A stretch of 64,000 nt of DNA from an uncultured Granulosicoccaceae bacterium (GCA_937981955.1 CALJNA010000048.1:1-64000); one strand, 5' to 3'. Positions 1 through 9,595 are shown, numbered from the stretch's first letter. Program-made: numbers and translations. The notes: generated by a model from the sequence alone, not told the origin.

Positions 1-1120
1 CGCCGGTTCGCGTGTTCGGCATGCGAATTTCTTCGTAGTTGCGCTTACCGCGTGTGTCGATGAAATTGTGACCTCGCGTTTCAATTGCTAGCACATCACC
101 GGGCTTGATTTTGTTCTTCTTGCCAAGGTTCAGCACCACGACCTGATCACGACCACTTTGGCTAATTGAATTAACCAGTGATACGACTCGCCCTTCACCT
201 CCGCCAAGCGATGGCATGCGGGTCTCGTAGCTTGCAGTAACGCTGTCATCGCTTGTCGCCAGCAGGATATCACCTGCAATGGTTTCCATTTTGTTCGATG
301 TTACCATCAATGTAGATGGGTCACCCAAGTGCATTAATTTAACGTCAGATACATGCTGTACTTCGTAACCAAGCGTTTTCTTGGTGACAGGGTCGGTGAG
401 TTTTTTACTTTTACGGAAAACTGCATATTGAGGTTGTTCACGATTCAGTTTGCCGCGCACATAGATCTGATGACCAATCGCGCTGATTAGCCGACCGTCA
501 TAGTTTCCGACCACGTAAGGTGCATTGATGATTTCTTCGAGGGCAACGACGCGAGGATGAACCAAAAAAGATGCAATGGCATCACCGGGAATCATCGGTA
601 TAGCATCGTCCAGAGATTCATAACGAATTCTTGGAGACAATCGCTCGGCGTCCAGACGGTTCCCGTTTCCATCAAGACCAGACTGTGAAATTCGCTTACC
701 GTCACGATCAATAACCAGGCGCGGTTGACCGTTGACGTATTCCAGACTAATTTCATCGCCCGGAAAAATCAGATGCGGATTCTGGATTTGCGGGTTGTAG
801 TCCCACAGTTGTGGCCACAGCCACGCTTCCTTTAAAAAGCGATCAGAGATATCCCACAGAGTATCGCCCCTGACCACCGTGTATTTGTTCGGTGCATTCG
901 GGTCAACAGCACTGTTCTGGATTGGGTCACGAGGCACGGCAACCGTGTACTCGTTATCCTCGGAAAAGCGGTTCTCAGCGGTAGCTGAGTTACTCGCGTC
1001 GACTGCAATCAGTTCTGTTTCCTTTCCAAGAGAGCAGGCTGCCATCAAGGTTGAAAGGCTCAGCACGAGTGCCACGCGAGCGGCCGGGATAGCTGCCTGG
1101 ATAGCGGTGAGTTTGGCCAT
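1..1120 (-). CDS. LysM-domain lipoprotein, 3' end outside window
   Basis: The frame is open from ATG at 1120 to the left edge, so about 373 residues are visible and the C-terminus is missing. The N-terminus is a signal peptide ending in STLMAAC, so Cys29 is the likely lipidation site. A LysM fold follows at about residues 80-128, containing YTVVRGDTLWDISDRFL and ending in FPGDEISL. A longer domain rich in beta-strand-like sequence comes after it. LysM domains bind peptidoglycan glycan strands, so an envelope role is expected. The gene is divergent from def, as in Pseudomonas, where a LysM gene sits between def and dprA. The exact function of this family is not established. Confidence 0.85.
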   Translation of the reverse strand, partial: MAKLTAIQAAIPAARVALVLSLSTLMAACSLGKETELIAVDASNSATAENRFSEDNEYTVAVPRDPIQNSAVDPNAPNKYTVVRGDTLWDISDRFLKEAWLWPQLWDYNPQIQNPHLIFPGDEISLEYVNGQPRLVIDRDGKRISQSGLDGNGNRLDAERLSPRIRYESLDDAIPMIPGDAIASFLVHPRVVALEEIINAPYVVGNYDGRLISAIGHQIYVRGKLNREQPQYAVFRKSKKLTDPVTKKTLGYEVQHVSDVKLMHLGDPSTLMVTSNKMETIAGDILLATSDDSVTASYETRMPSLGGGEGRVVSLVNSISQSGRDQVVVLNLGKKNKIKPGDVLAIETRGHNFIDTRGKRNYEEIRMPNTRTG

Positions 1121-1250
1121 CGTTACGAAATCTCCAATTTCTGCGTCGGTCCAGCACGGATCTGTGGACCTCTGTTGCACTGTTATGCAAGGGGGATGCC
1201 TTCCACGCCTGTTAGAATGGTGAATTGTCATCAGAGTCGGATTTTTCGAA

Positions 1251-1778
1251 GTGTCATTGCTGGATATTCTTTATTACCCTGACCCCCAACTACGCAAAAT
1301 TGCGGCCCCGGTAGCCAATGTGGACGGCCGTGTCGCCGGTTTAGTCGACAATATGCTCGAGACGATGTATCACGCCCCCGGCATTGGGCTCGCTGCCACG
1401 CAAATCAATGTCCATGAAAGAATTGTGGTTATTGACGTCTCCGATGAAGGGGATTCGCCGCTGGTGCTAATAAATCCTGAACTGCTGGCCAGTGATGGCT
1501 CGGCAGAAACACAGGAAGGGTGCTTATCCATTCCAGGCATATACGAGACCATTACGAGGCCTTCTGATGTGCGTATAGCCGGACTCGATCGAGAAGGTAA
1601 CCCGTTTGAAATGGATGCTGACGGAATTTTGGCAGTCTGCATACAGCACGAAATTGATCATCTCGACGGCAAGCTTTTCGTTGACTATCTGTCTCCGCTG
1701 AAACGCAATCGCATTCGCAAGAAAATGATCAAAGCGGCGCGTGAGCGTGAAGAAGATGAATTTGACGACGACGAGTAG
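1251..1778 (+). CDS. def: Peptide deformylase
   Basis: Removes the formyl group from the N-terminal methionine of nascent proteins in the cytosol. All three family motifs are present: GIGLAATQ (residues 44-51), EGCLSIPG with metal ligand Cys91, and QHEIDHLDG with ligands His133 and His137 and catalytic Glu134. The length of 175 residues is normal, with an acidic tail ([11 protein letters not shown]). The start is GTG at 1251; the next residues, [14 protein letters not shown], match the usual N-terminus. It is six bases upstream of fmt and clearly in one operon with it, linking formylation and deformylation. Confidence 0.97.
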   Translation: MSLLDILYYPDPQLRKIAAPVANVDGRVAGLVDNMLETMYHAPGIGLAATQINVHERIVVIDVSDEGDSPLVLINPELLASDGSAETQEGCLSIPGIYETITRPSDVRIAGLDREGNPFEMDADGILAVCIQHEIDHLDGKLFVDYLSPLKRNRIRKKMIKAAREREEDEFDDDE

Positions 1779-1784
1779 GCTTCA

Positions 1785-2738
1785 ATGACTAACTGTCGTC
1801 GTCTGCGCATCGTGTTTGCTGGCACGCCGGATTTCGCGGCAAGCGCGCTTCAGGCTTTACTCGCCACCGAACATGACATTGTCGGGGTGCTAACCCAGCC
1901 CGACCGGCCTGCCGGACGTGGTCGTGCGCTCAAAGCGAGCCCCGTTAAGCAACTTGCGCAACGGTATGATCTGCCTGTCCTTCAACCCTTGAATTTTCAA
2001 GAGAAGAACAGCTTGTCTGATTTGGCCGCCCTCAATTGTGATCTTATGGTTGTAGCCGCGTACGGGCTAATTCTGCCAAAGGTCGTGTTAGACGCACCGA
2101 GTCTGGGTTGTTTAAACATACACGCATCCTTGTTACCCAGATGGCGTGGTGCAGCACCGATTCAACGCGCTTTGCTCGCAGGCGATAAGGAGTCTGGTGT
2201 GTGCATCATGAAAATGGATGAAGGGCTTGATACCGGTGATGTGTTGAGCCGGGCTAGTGTGCCGTTAACCGAAAACATGACCGGAGGCGAATTGCATGAC
2301 TCGCTGGCAGTACTGGGTGCCAGTACCTTGGTCGATACGCTGGTGCCTTATTGTCAGGGTGAAATCGAGGCTGCTGTTCAACCAGACTCCGGCATTACCT
2401 ACGCAGACAAATTAAGTAAATCCGAAGCGGCGCTGGACTTTTCACAAACAGCGATTGCTCTGCATAGAAAGATTCAGGCTTTTAATCCGTGGCCAGTATG
2501 TGATGCCACTGTTGAAAATGTGCGTTATCGAGTATGGCGATCGGTTGTCCCGAAAAACGCCGACAGGCCAGAATCGGCAGTATCGGGGCAGGTAGTGATG
2601 GTTAACGATGAAGTTATTAGAGTGGCGACATCCGATGGCGTTATCGACATTACCGAGATTCAGAAGCCCGGTAAAAAACCCATGTCAGCCGGCGACTTTG
2701 GTCGCGGTACCGATATTGTCAACAAGGTTTTTGACTGA
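1785..2738 (+). CDS. fmt: Methionyl-tRNA formyltransferase
   Basis: Transfers a formyl group from 10-formyl-tetrahydrofolate to initiator methionyl-tRNA. The N-terminal formyltransferase domain shows FAGTPDFAASAL (residues 11-22), NIHASLLPRWRGAAPIQ with catalytic Asn111 and His113, and the EGLDTGD motif with Asp149. The C-terminal third is the smaller tRNA-binding domain and ends with the typical IQKPGKKPMSAGDF segment. At 317 residues it is full length. It lies between def and rsmB with gaps of six and two bases, so the three are translated from one message. Confidence 0.97.
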   Translation: MTNCRRLRIVFAGTPDFAASALQALLATEHDIVGVLTQPDRPAGRGRALKASPVKQLAQRYDLPVLQPLNFQEKNSLSDLAALNCDLMVVAAYGLILPKVVLDAPSLGCLNIHASLLPRWRGAAPIQRALLAGDKESGVCIMKMDEGLDTGDVLSRASVPLTENMTGGELHDSLAVLGASTLVDTLVPYCQGEIEAAVQPDSGITYADKLSKSEAALDFSQTAIALHRKIQAFNPWPVCDATVENVRYRVWRSVVPKNADRPESAVSGQVVMVNDEVIRVATSDGVIDITEIQKPGKKPMSAGDFGRGTDIVNKVFD

Positions 2739-2740
2739 TC

Positions 2741-4048
2741 GTGGCGACAGTCGATGTACGGGTTGCAGCGGTCAATGTCATGTTGCAACTGCACAACGAA
2801 GGTGGTTCTCTGTCGCGCTTGTTACCAGAGGCGCAACAAGGTGTTGCAGACAAGGATAAAGCCTTGCTGCAAGCGCTTTGCTTTGGTATGTCTCGCTTCT
2901 CTGGACAGCTAAGTGGCCTGGTTGACTCACTGTTGTCAAAGCCTCTTAAACGCAAAGACACTGATGTCTATCTGCTCATGCAACTTGGTGTTTTTCAACT
3001 GGCCTTCACTCGTGTAGCGCCGCATGCAGCAGTCGACAACGCGGTCGCAGCAGTGAAAAAAATGGGTAAGCCCTGGGCCAAAGGCTTAGTCAATGCTGTA
3101 TTAAGGAACTATCAACGTCAACCGGCTGCGTTACTGGCAAAGCTCGATGAGCCCGCAGCACTATCACACCCTGCGTGGTTGCTGAAACGATTCAAACGCG
3201 ATTGGCCAGAGCACTGGCAATCGATCGTTGAACAGAATAATCGTCAGGCGCCCATGACGTTGCGCGTTAATCAAAGCAAGATCAAGTGCGAAGACTATCT
3301 GCACAAACTCGACTCTGCTGGAATTCAAGCCACTCGAAGTGATGCGATTGAAACAGCCATACAGCTGCAATCGCCCGTTGCTGTGCAAAGTTTGCCGGCA
3401 TTTGAACAAGGCGAGGTTAGTGTTCAGGATGCTGCTGCTCAATATGCTGCTGTGGTTTTGGGGCGAGGAGAGGGGCAGCGATTGTTGGATGCATGTGCGG
3501 CACCGGGCGGAAAAACAGCTCATGCACTGGAGCATGGCCAATGGGACGAAGTCGTAGCGCTTGATCAGGATGCTGACCGTCTTGCCAGAGTAGAAGAAAC
3601 GTTAATGCGTTTGCAGCTATCCGATCGATGTCAGCTGCAGTGTGCCGACGCAGCGAACACAGAACAATGGTGGGATAAAAAACAGTTCGATGTGATTCTG
3701 CTCGATGCACCGTGCAGTGGTACGGGTGTGATTCGGCGTCACCCGGACATTAAACTGTTGCGCCGTAATACGGATATCGATCAGCTTGTTCAGACCCAGC
3801 AGCAATTGCTGCAATCGTTGTGGAAAACGTTAAAGCCCGGTGGGAAGCTACTCTATGCTACTTGTTCGGTACTTAAACCTGAGAATGAACATCAGGTCAA
3901 TCGCTTCCTGGAACAACAAGAGGATGCAGCCCTGGCTGAGTTTGATTTGCCCGTGGGTTTGGCCCGGCCCAACGCTGGTATACAAATTCTTCCGGGTGAT
4001 CAGGAGCTGGATGGGTTTTTCTATTCGCTGTTGGTCAAAGCGGGTTGA
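2741..4048 (+). CDS. rsmB: 16S rRNA m5C967 methyltransferase
   Basis: SAM-dependent enzyme that methylates C967 of 16S rRNA. An N-terminal NusB-like helical domain (about residues 1-140) precedes the Rossmann methyltransferase domain. Visible motifs are the SAM-binding DACAAPGGKTAH (250-261), LLDAPCSGTGVIRRHPD with Cys325, and YATCSVLKPENE with the nucleophile Cys375. The start is GTG at 2741, two bases after the fmt stop. The length of 435 residues matches the family. The def-fmt-rsmB order is conserved in gammaproteobacteria. Confidence 0.95.
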   Translation: MATVDVRVAAVNVMLQLHNEGGSLSRLLPEAQQGVADKDKALLQALCFGMSRFSGQLSGLVDSLLSKPLKRKDTDVYLLMQLGVFQLAFTRVAPHAAVDNAVAAVKKMGKPWAKGLVNAVLRNYQRQPAALLAKLDEPAALSHPAWLLKRFKRDWPEHWQSIVEQNNRQAPMTLRVNQSKIKCEDYLHKLDSAGIQATRSDAIETAIQLQSPVAVQSLPAFEQGEVSVQDAAAQYAAVVLGRGEGQRLLDACAAPGGKTAHALEHGQWDEVVALDQDADRLARVEETLMRLQLSDRCQLQCADAANTEQWWDKKQFDVILLDAPCSGTGVIRRHPDIKLLRRNTDIDQLVQTQQQLLQSLWKTLKPGGKLLYATCSVLKPENEHQVNRFLEQQEDAALAEFDLPVGLARPNAGIQILPGDQELDGFFYSLLVKAG

Positions 4049-4052
4049 AACG

Positions 4053-4616
4053 GTGGTGCTGATAAGAATGTTTGTTGCGATGGGTATGCTGAGTATGCCA
4101 TGTTCATTCAGTTGGGCTCAGGCAACAGTTGGTGAAGGTCAAATACAGGTACTCTCAGCCCAACTAAGGGATTATGCTCAAGGCTGGCACTTGAGTGCCG
4201 AGGTGGACATTAGCTTGTCTCGTGAAATCCGTCAGGGACTTGAAAGCGGCGTGCCATTGCATTTTATTGTTGAATTCCGGATTAAAAAACCTCGCCCTTT
4301 ATGGCCAGACAAGACATTGCTCGCAGTTCAGCACAGATACAGTCTTATATACTACGAACTAACTCGGCATTATCGGTTGCAGCTATTGTCTACTAAGGAA
4401 AGCCGAAATTATCGCTCTTTGCTGTCAGCGCTTGACGATCTGGGCAATATTCAGGGTCTGTTCATCGATCGTCCCAGTGAATTTGAATATACTGAACCGT
4501 TGAACGGACACATGAATGTACGCCTGGATGACAAAGCGCTGCCATTGCCTTTGCAGCCATTGTTTTCATCGACATGGAGATTGTCGAGTGAGGAATTCGC
4601 TTGGTCTCTAAACTGA
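4053..4616 (+). CDS. DUF4390 exported protein
   Basis: This small protein of about 187 residues begins with a short hydrophobic signal segment ending near CSFSWAQA, so it is probably exported to the periplasm. GTG at 4053 gives a positively charged residue before the hydrophobic stretch; ATG at 4068 is an alternative. The body resembles the DUF4390 family, which is typically found between rsmB and an NtrY-type kinase gene. That is the position here: it starts five bases after rsmB and overlaps the next gene by 16 bases. Tight coupling to the kinase gene suggests it may influence sensing, but no biochemical role is known to me. Confidence 0.75.
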   Translation: MVLIRMFVAMGMLSMPCSFSWAQATVGEGQIQVLSAQLRDYAQGWHLSAEVDISLSREIRQGLESGVPLHFIVEFRIKKPRPLWPDKTLLAVQHRYSLIYYELTRHYRLQLLSTKESRNYRSLLSALDDLGNIQGLFIDRPSEFEYTEPLNGHMNVRLDDKALPLPLQPLFSSTWRLSSEEFAWSLN

Positions 4617-6820
4617 GCAACAGAACGTTAACAAGCCCAGTGCTAATGGGCCTGTTGTTCGTCGTGCTTATCGCATCCTTGTATGTACTGGGCACAATGG
4701 CATTGCGCCTTGATCAGTTTGGACGCTACTACTACTGGTTATTACTTGGCAACATCGCTGCACTGTCTTTTATTGCGGTTCTTATCTGTATTAACGGTTG
4801 GCGGTTACTAAAAGAATTTCGGGAACGTGTTGCCGGCTCTCGTTTAACAGTAAAGCTCGTTATTCTTTCCGTATTATTGGCTTTAATGCCAGTGACCCTG
4901 GTTTATGGGTTTTCCATTCGTTTTTTACGCGCCAACATCAACAGCTATTTTGATCTTGAAATTGAACAGGCACTTGATGATGCGATCGAGTTAAGTCGGG
5001 AGTCACTGGGTTTGCAAATGCGAACTTTGCAAAGAGACACCATGACTGTGGCGCAGCAACTGGTTGGTGTAAACGAATCGGTTTCAGTTATCGCGCTGAA
5101 TACGCTGTCAGCAGAAACGGAAAGCTCGGAAATGACGCTTATCGGTCCGGATAACCGCATTGTTGCGTCCACTGGTCTATTAGAAAACATTGCTGTGCAA
5201 CCTAACCGACCCGACGATGATTTGATTGCGCGGGTACGCCAGGGAATCCCTTATGTTGGCGTTGACCCAATCGGTGACGGTGAACTCTATATACGTGTTG
5301 TCGCACCGGTTTTTTCGGAAGACGCCACTCGTGAAAACTCGGTATTGCAAGCCTTGTATCCCATTGCGGAGCGTTCGGCAGATTTGGCCGAGAGCGTGCA
5401 ATCGAGCTACCAGCAGTATCGGCAACTGGTTTTCCTGCGTAAGCCTCTGATGCTGAGTTCCATGTTGAGTTTATCTCTGGCCCTGTTGTTGTCGGTCATG
5501 ATGGCTGTATGGTTTGCTTTTTATGCGGCAAGGCGCATGATGATGCCAGTACACGATTTGGTTCAGGGTACTCGTGCAGTTGCAGAGGGTGATTACAGTC
5601 GTCGAATATATAAACGCAGTAAAAATGACGAACTGGGTTTTCTTGTTCAATCGTTTAACTACATGACTCTGCAACTTGAGCAATCGCGCGACAATGCCGA
5701 ACGAAGTCAGCAGCAGGTCGAGAGTCAACGCGCGTATCTTCAAGCGGTACTTGGACAAATATCATCCGGTGTATTAACGCTTGATGCAGATAACCGTGTG
5801 CGTACCAGTAATCAGGCCGCTGTAGAAATATTGGGACCTGAACTATCCGACTTGACCGGTAGCTTAACTGGTAGTTTGCTTAGGCAGGATCGGCAGGACA
5901 ACAGCATTACAGCTCAACTTGGCGAGCAGATTGGCGGATTTCTATCGAACAACGATGGAGGAGACTGGTCTACCGAACTGGAAGTGGTTGATCAGACCGG
6001 CAGACGTTTTCTGTTTTGTCGCGGCGCTTCCTTACACGATGTTGCGGGCGAACCATCAGGTATGGTGGTGGTCATAGACGATATGACCACGATTATCAGC
6101 GCGCAGCGCGATGCTGCGTGGAGCGAGGTGGCTCGACGTCTGGCTCATGAAATTAAAAATCCACTCACTCCGATTCAATTATCTGCAGAGCGACTTAGGC
6201 ATAAATTTGCGCACAAGCTTGATAGTGACGATGTGGATGTATTGTCACGTCTGACGCAAACAATCGAAAATCAGGTAGATGTCATGAAATCCATGGTAAA
6301 TGCTTTCGCAGAGTATGCGTCAGCACCAAAGTTGACGCTGACTCACACTGATATCAACCAGCTTATGCAGGAAGTGGCTGAAATGTATCGCCAAGGGGAT
6401 GAAGATGCCATATTTTCGCTGGAGCTCGATACCGAGTTGTCACCGATAGCTGTGGACTTGCCACGCATGCGTCAATTAATTCACAACCTGATCAAGAATG
6501 CGCTCGAAGCTCAGCAATCCGAAGCGGTGCCGCAGGTGCGGATAATAACGCGCGATGTACGCTCCAACTCATCACACATGCTGGAAATGGTCACGATGGA
6601 TGATGGTCCCGGATTTCCGGTAGAGTCGTTGAGCCGTGTGTTTGAGCCCTATGTGACGTCGAAACCGCGCGGCACCGGACTTGGTCTGGCCATAGTAAAG
6701 AAGATTGTTGAAGAGCATGACGGTACAATAAAGGCTGAGAACCGCCCTGAGGGGGGTGCAATGGTCACTGTTCAATTGCCTTTTCAAAATGCGTTGCAAC
6801 TTCGAGGTGATGCGGCATGA
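4601..6820 (+). CDS. ntrY: NtrY-type membrane sensor histidine kinase
   Basis: Membrane sensor of 739 residues. Three hydrophobic segments lie in the first 110 residues, an extracytoplasmic region follows, and a fourth transmembrane segment is near residues 283-312. Then come a HAMP linker, a PAS domain (about 370-480), a phosphoacceptor helix with RRLAHEIKNPLTPIQLSAE, and an ATPase domain with NLIKNALEA, DDGPGFP and GTGLGLAIVKKI. TTG at 4601 is chosen because a GAGGA ribosome-binding site lies six bases upstream and a stop codon at 4589-4591 blocks anything earlier. It overlaps the regulator gene by four bases, so the two form a pair. The signal is unknown; NtrY proteins are linked to nitrogen or redox state in other bacteria. 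Confidence 0.88.
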   Translation: MVSKLSNRTLTSPVLMGLLFVVLIASLYVLGTMALRLDQFGRYYYWLLLGNIAALSFIAVLICINGWRLLKEFRERVAGSRLTVKLVILSVLLALMPVTLVYGFSIRFLRANINSYFDLEIEQALDDAIELSRESLGLQMRTLQRDTMTVAQQLVGVNESVSVIALNTLSAETESSEMTLIGPDNRIVASTGLLENIAVQPNRPDDDLIARVRQGIPYVGVDPIGDGELYIRVVAPVFSEDATRENSVLQALYPIAERSADLAESVQSSYQQYRQLVFLRKPLMLSSMLSLSLALLLSVMMAVWFAFYAARRMMMPVHDLVQGTRAVAEGDYSRRIYKRSKNDELGFLVQSFNYMTLQLEQSRDNAERSQQQVESQRAYLQAVLGQISSGVLTLDADNRVRTSNQAAVEILGPELSDLTGSLTGSLLRQDRQDNSITAQLGEQIGGFLSNNDGGDWSTELEVVDQTGRRFLFCRGASLHDVAGEPSGMVVVIDDMTTIISAQRDAAWSEVARRLAHEIKNPLTPIQLSAERLRHKFAHKLDSDDVDVLSRLTQTIENQVDVMKSMVNAFAEYASAPKLTLTHTDINQLMQEVAEMYRQGDEDAIFSLELDTELSPIAVDLPRMRQLIHNLIKNALEAQQSEAVPQVRIITRDVRSNSSHMLEMVTMDDGPGFPVESLSRVFEPYVTSKPRGTGLGLAIVKKIVEEHDGTIKAENRPEGGAMVTVQLPFQNALQLRGDAA

Positions 6821-8193
6821 GTAGCCGTTCTGTTCTGGTCGTCGATGACGAGCCCGACATAAGACTCTTGCTTCAGGAAATTCTTGAGGACGAGGGCTAC
6901 GCCGTATCAGTTGCTGACTCGGCAAAGGCTGCACAAACCTGCATCGACGAACAAACTCCCGATCTGGTTTTACTCGATATCTGGATGCCGGACACTGACG
7001 GGATCAGTTTGCTGAAATCGTGGCGGCAAAGTGGTGAGCTGCGCTTTCCGGTAATCATGATTTCAGGGCATGGTACGGTTGAGACAGCAGTTGAAGCAAC
7101 TCGTCACGGTGCAGTAGATTTCATTGAAAAGCCTGTGTCATTAGCCAAGCTATTACTCAATGTTGAGAAAGCACTTGCGGAAGGATTTGATGACAGTGCT
7201 GCGGGGGTTTCTTCAGCACCAGCCAAACGTCTTCCGTTGCTCCTTGGAGACAGCGAATACGTTAAACAGTTACAAGAACAACTCGAAGAACAAGCTACTC
7301 GAAGCAGCAGTTTGTTACTTATTGGTGAGCCGGGAAGTGGGCGTGTGCTGTTCGCGCAACATGTGCATGATCGGGAAATGTCTGACAACCGATCATCGAG
7401 CCCGCGCCCATTCATCCAGTTGCGGTGCGATACGCTTTCCAGTGCGAACTCGCACAAGGAACTACTTGGCGAAGAAAATAATGGCACCATCAGCATGGGT
7501 TTTCTCGAATCCGCTGCTGACGGCACTCTGTTTCTGACAGACATCGAAATGTTACCGGTCAGCGCTCAACAGTGTTTGCGTCAGGCCGCAGAGCAGCAGG
7601 GATTTGTTCGTGTCGGTGGTAGTGTTCGAGTGCCTTTTCGAGCGCGACTAATGGCCTCTTCCCGAACCGAACTATCATCGCAGGTAAAACAGGGCGTACT
7701 CGACCCCGCGCTGACTCGGCTGGTGTCTGCATCAACGGTTAACATAAAACCGTTACGCGATCACCTCGAAGATATCCCGGCTTTACTCGAAGGATTTGTC
7801 GACTGGCATGTTCAGGAAGAAGGTATGGCCTATCGACATTTCAGTGTTGGCGCACAGAACAAGCTAAGAAACCTCGACTGGCCAGGGAATCTGCTGGAAC
7901 TGAAAAATCTGGTTCAACGCTTGCTATTACTAGGTGGTTCGGTGTCCATTGAGGCAGCCGAGGTCGGTAATGCGCTGGGCATAGTCGCCAACAGCGACAC
8001 AATGACCTTGTTGCGTTACGACTTGCCATTACGTGAAGCGCGAGCCGATTTCGAACGGCAATACCTTATCCGATGTCTGACAGAAACACAGGGCAACATC
8101 GGTGACCTTGCGAAGCACGTAGGAATGGAGCGCACACATCTCTATCGCAAGTTGCGTAGCCTGAACATAGATCTCGATAAAGTACGCGAGTAG
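6817..8193 (+). CDS. ntrX: NtrX-type response regulator with degenerate AAA+ domain
   Basis: The receiver domain (1-120) is intact, with Asp10/Asp11, phosphoacceptor Asp54 and Lys105. A sigma54-activator-like AAA+ region (about 140-375) is recognisable by position and by WPGNLLELKNLVQRL, but its catalytic motifs are damaged. The Walker A equivalent reads GEPGSGRV with Arg in place of Lys. No GAFTGA loop is visible. The Walker B equivalent is GTLFLTDI rather than LFLDE. The Fis-type DNA-binding helix-turn-helix at the C-terminus (NIGDLAKHVGMERTHLYRKL) is well preserved. It probably binds DNA in response to phosphorylation without working as a sigma54 ATPase. It is translationally coupled to the kinase gene. 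Confidence 0.85.
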   Translation: MSSRSVLVVDDEPDIRLLLQEILEDEGYAVSVADSAKAAQTCIDEQTPDLVLLDIWMPDTDGISLLKSWRQSGELRFPVIMISGHGTVETAVEATRHGAVDFIEKPVSLAKLLLNVEKALAEGFDDSAAGVSSAPAKRLPLLLGDSEYVKQLQEQLEEQATRSSSLLLIGEPGSGRVLFAQHVHDREMSDNRSSSPRPFIQLRCDTLSSANSHKELLGEENNGTISMGFLESAADGTLFLTDIEMLPVSAQQCLRQAAEQQGFVRVGGSVRVPFRARLMASSRTELSSQVKQGVLDPALTRLVSASTVNIKPLRDHLEDIPALLEGFVDWHVQEEGMAYRHFSVGAQNKLRNLDWPGNLLELKNLVQRLLLLGGSVSIEAAEVGNALGIVANSDTMTLLRYDLPLREARADFERQYLIRCLTETQGNIGDLAKHVGMERTHLYRKLRSLNIDLDKVRE

Positions 8194-8207
8194 AGTTTCA
8201 TTCAAAC

Positions 8208-9584
8208 ATGAAAATAATTGTACTGGGCGCCGGTCAGGTTGGTTCGACGGTGGCGCAGAGCCTGGCCTCTGAACAAAACAATGAAGTGACCGTGGTCGAC
8301 ACAGACAAATCGGTGCTTGATGAACTGGGTGCCCGTCTCGATCTGAATACCGTTGTCGGTTATGCGTCTTATCCGGAAGTGCTGCGGCAGGCCGGAGCCG
8401 AAGATGCGGATATGATTATTGCCGCAACTGATTCCGATGAAACCAATATCGTTGCTATTCAGATTGCCTACACACTGTTTAAAACACCTAATAAAATTGC
8501 CCGCATCCGTTCTGCTGACTATTTGCGTGAAAAAGATCTGTTCAGTAATAATCACATTCCCATCAATGTTCTGGTTAGCCCGGAGCAGCTGGTTACCGAC
8601 CATATTCAACGTGTAATAGAACACCCCGGTGCATTACAAGTTGTGGATTTTGCTGGCGGTCGAGTTCGTCTTGTCGGTGTTGAATTACAGGCTGGTGCGA
8701 ACATGGATGGTCAGGCTTTGTCGCATTTGCCGGTATTGCTTGAAGACATAGATATGCGTGTTGTTGCCGTTTATCGTGGTGATGAGGCGATCATTCCTGA
8801 GGGGGCGTCGATTGTAGAAGCAGAAGACATTGTGTTCTTTCTTTCGCAACGAGAACATACCGCGAAGGTCATGTGTCAGTTTAATGATCAAGCGGGCAAG
8901 TGTAAGCGCGTCATGATTGCAGGTGGTGGGAACATTGGCTTGTTGCTCGCGCGAAAGCTTGAAAAAAATTACAGCGTTAAGATCATCGAGACGGTAAAAG
9001 AACGGGCAGAGTACCTCGCAGAAACCCTGAGCGATGCCTTGGTTTTTCATGGCGATGCCGCTGATCAGGACATGCTGATAGATGAAAATATCCAGGATAT
9101 GGATGTATTCTGTGCACTGACTAACGATGATGAAGCGAATATCCTGTCTGCCATGCTTGCCAAGCGCATGGGCGCTAATAAAATCATGTCGTTAATCAAT
9201 CGCCCAGCCTATGTTGACCTTGTTGAACGAGGCATTATCGATGTTGCAATTTCTCCGCAGCAGATAACCATTGGTTCTTTGTTAACGCATATTCGTCGCG
9301 GTGATGTTGTTGCCGTGCATTCTTTGCGTAAGGGTTCGGCAGAAGCGTTGGAGGGAATCGCACACGGTGATAAAGACACATCGGTGCTGGTGGGCCGGGA
9401 AATCAGTGAGGTTAAGTTACCCAAAAGCGCTGCCATTGGTGTTATTGCTCGCGGTAATGAAGTGCTGATCGCTCATCACGATACGGTGATAGAAGCGGAA
9501 GATCATCTGATCGTGCTAATCACCGATAAGCGGGAAATCGCCGAAGTAGAAAAGCTCTTTCAGGTTGGCTTTACTTTCGTTTAG
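8208..9584 (+). CDS. trkA: Trk potassium uptake regulatory subunit TrkA
   Basis: Cytosolic, nucleotide-binding subunit that gates the Trk potassium channel. It has two tandem RCK halves. Each begins with a Rossmann glycine motif: GAGQVGSTVA near the N-terminus and GGGNIGLLLA near residue 244. Each is followed by a TrkA-C-like domain. The length of 458 residues is the usual double-domain size. It starts at ATG 8208, fourteen bases after ntrX, and is followed eleven bases later by trkH. In Pseudomonas trkA directly follows rsmB; here the DUF4390-ntrY-ntrX block is inserted between them. Confidence 0.96.
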   Translation: MKIIVLGAGQVGSTVAQSLASEQNNEVTVVDTDKSVLDELGARLDLNTVVGYASYPEVLRQAGAEDADMIIAATDSDETNIVAIQIAYTLFKTPNKIARIRSADYLREKDLFSNNHIPINVLVSPEQLVTDHIQRVIEHPGALQVVDFAGGRVRLVGVELQAGANMDGQALSHLPVLLEDIDMRVVAVYRGDEAIIPEGASIVEAEDIVFFLSQREHTAKVMCQFNDQAGKCKRVMIAGGGNIGLLLARKLEKNYSVKIIETVKERAEYLAETLSDALVFHGDAADQDMLIDENIQDMDVFCALTNDDEANILSAMLAKRMGANKIMSLINRPAYVDLVERGIIDVAISPQQITIGSLLTHIRRGDVVAVHSLRKGSAEALEGIAHGDKDTSVLVGREISEVKLPKSAAIGVIARGNEVLIAHHDTVIEAEDHLIVLITDKREIAEVEKLFQVGFTFV

Positions 9585-9595
9585 CCAGCGCTCCT

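Noticed and set aside
3164-3541. Minus-strand frame of 125 residues inside rsmB
   Set aside because: It is entirely antisense to a strongly conserved gene.
3840-4052. Upstream start for the DUF4390 gene inside rsmB
   Set aside because: The extra residues are the out-of-frame shadow of rsmB; a signal peptide appears only from 4053 on.
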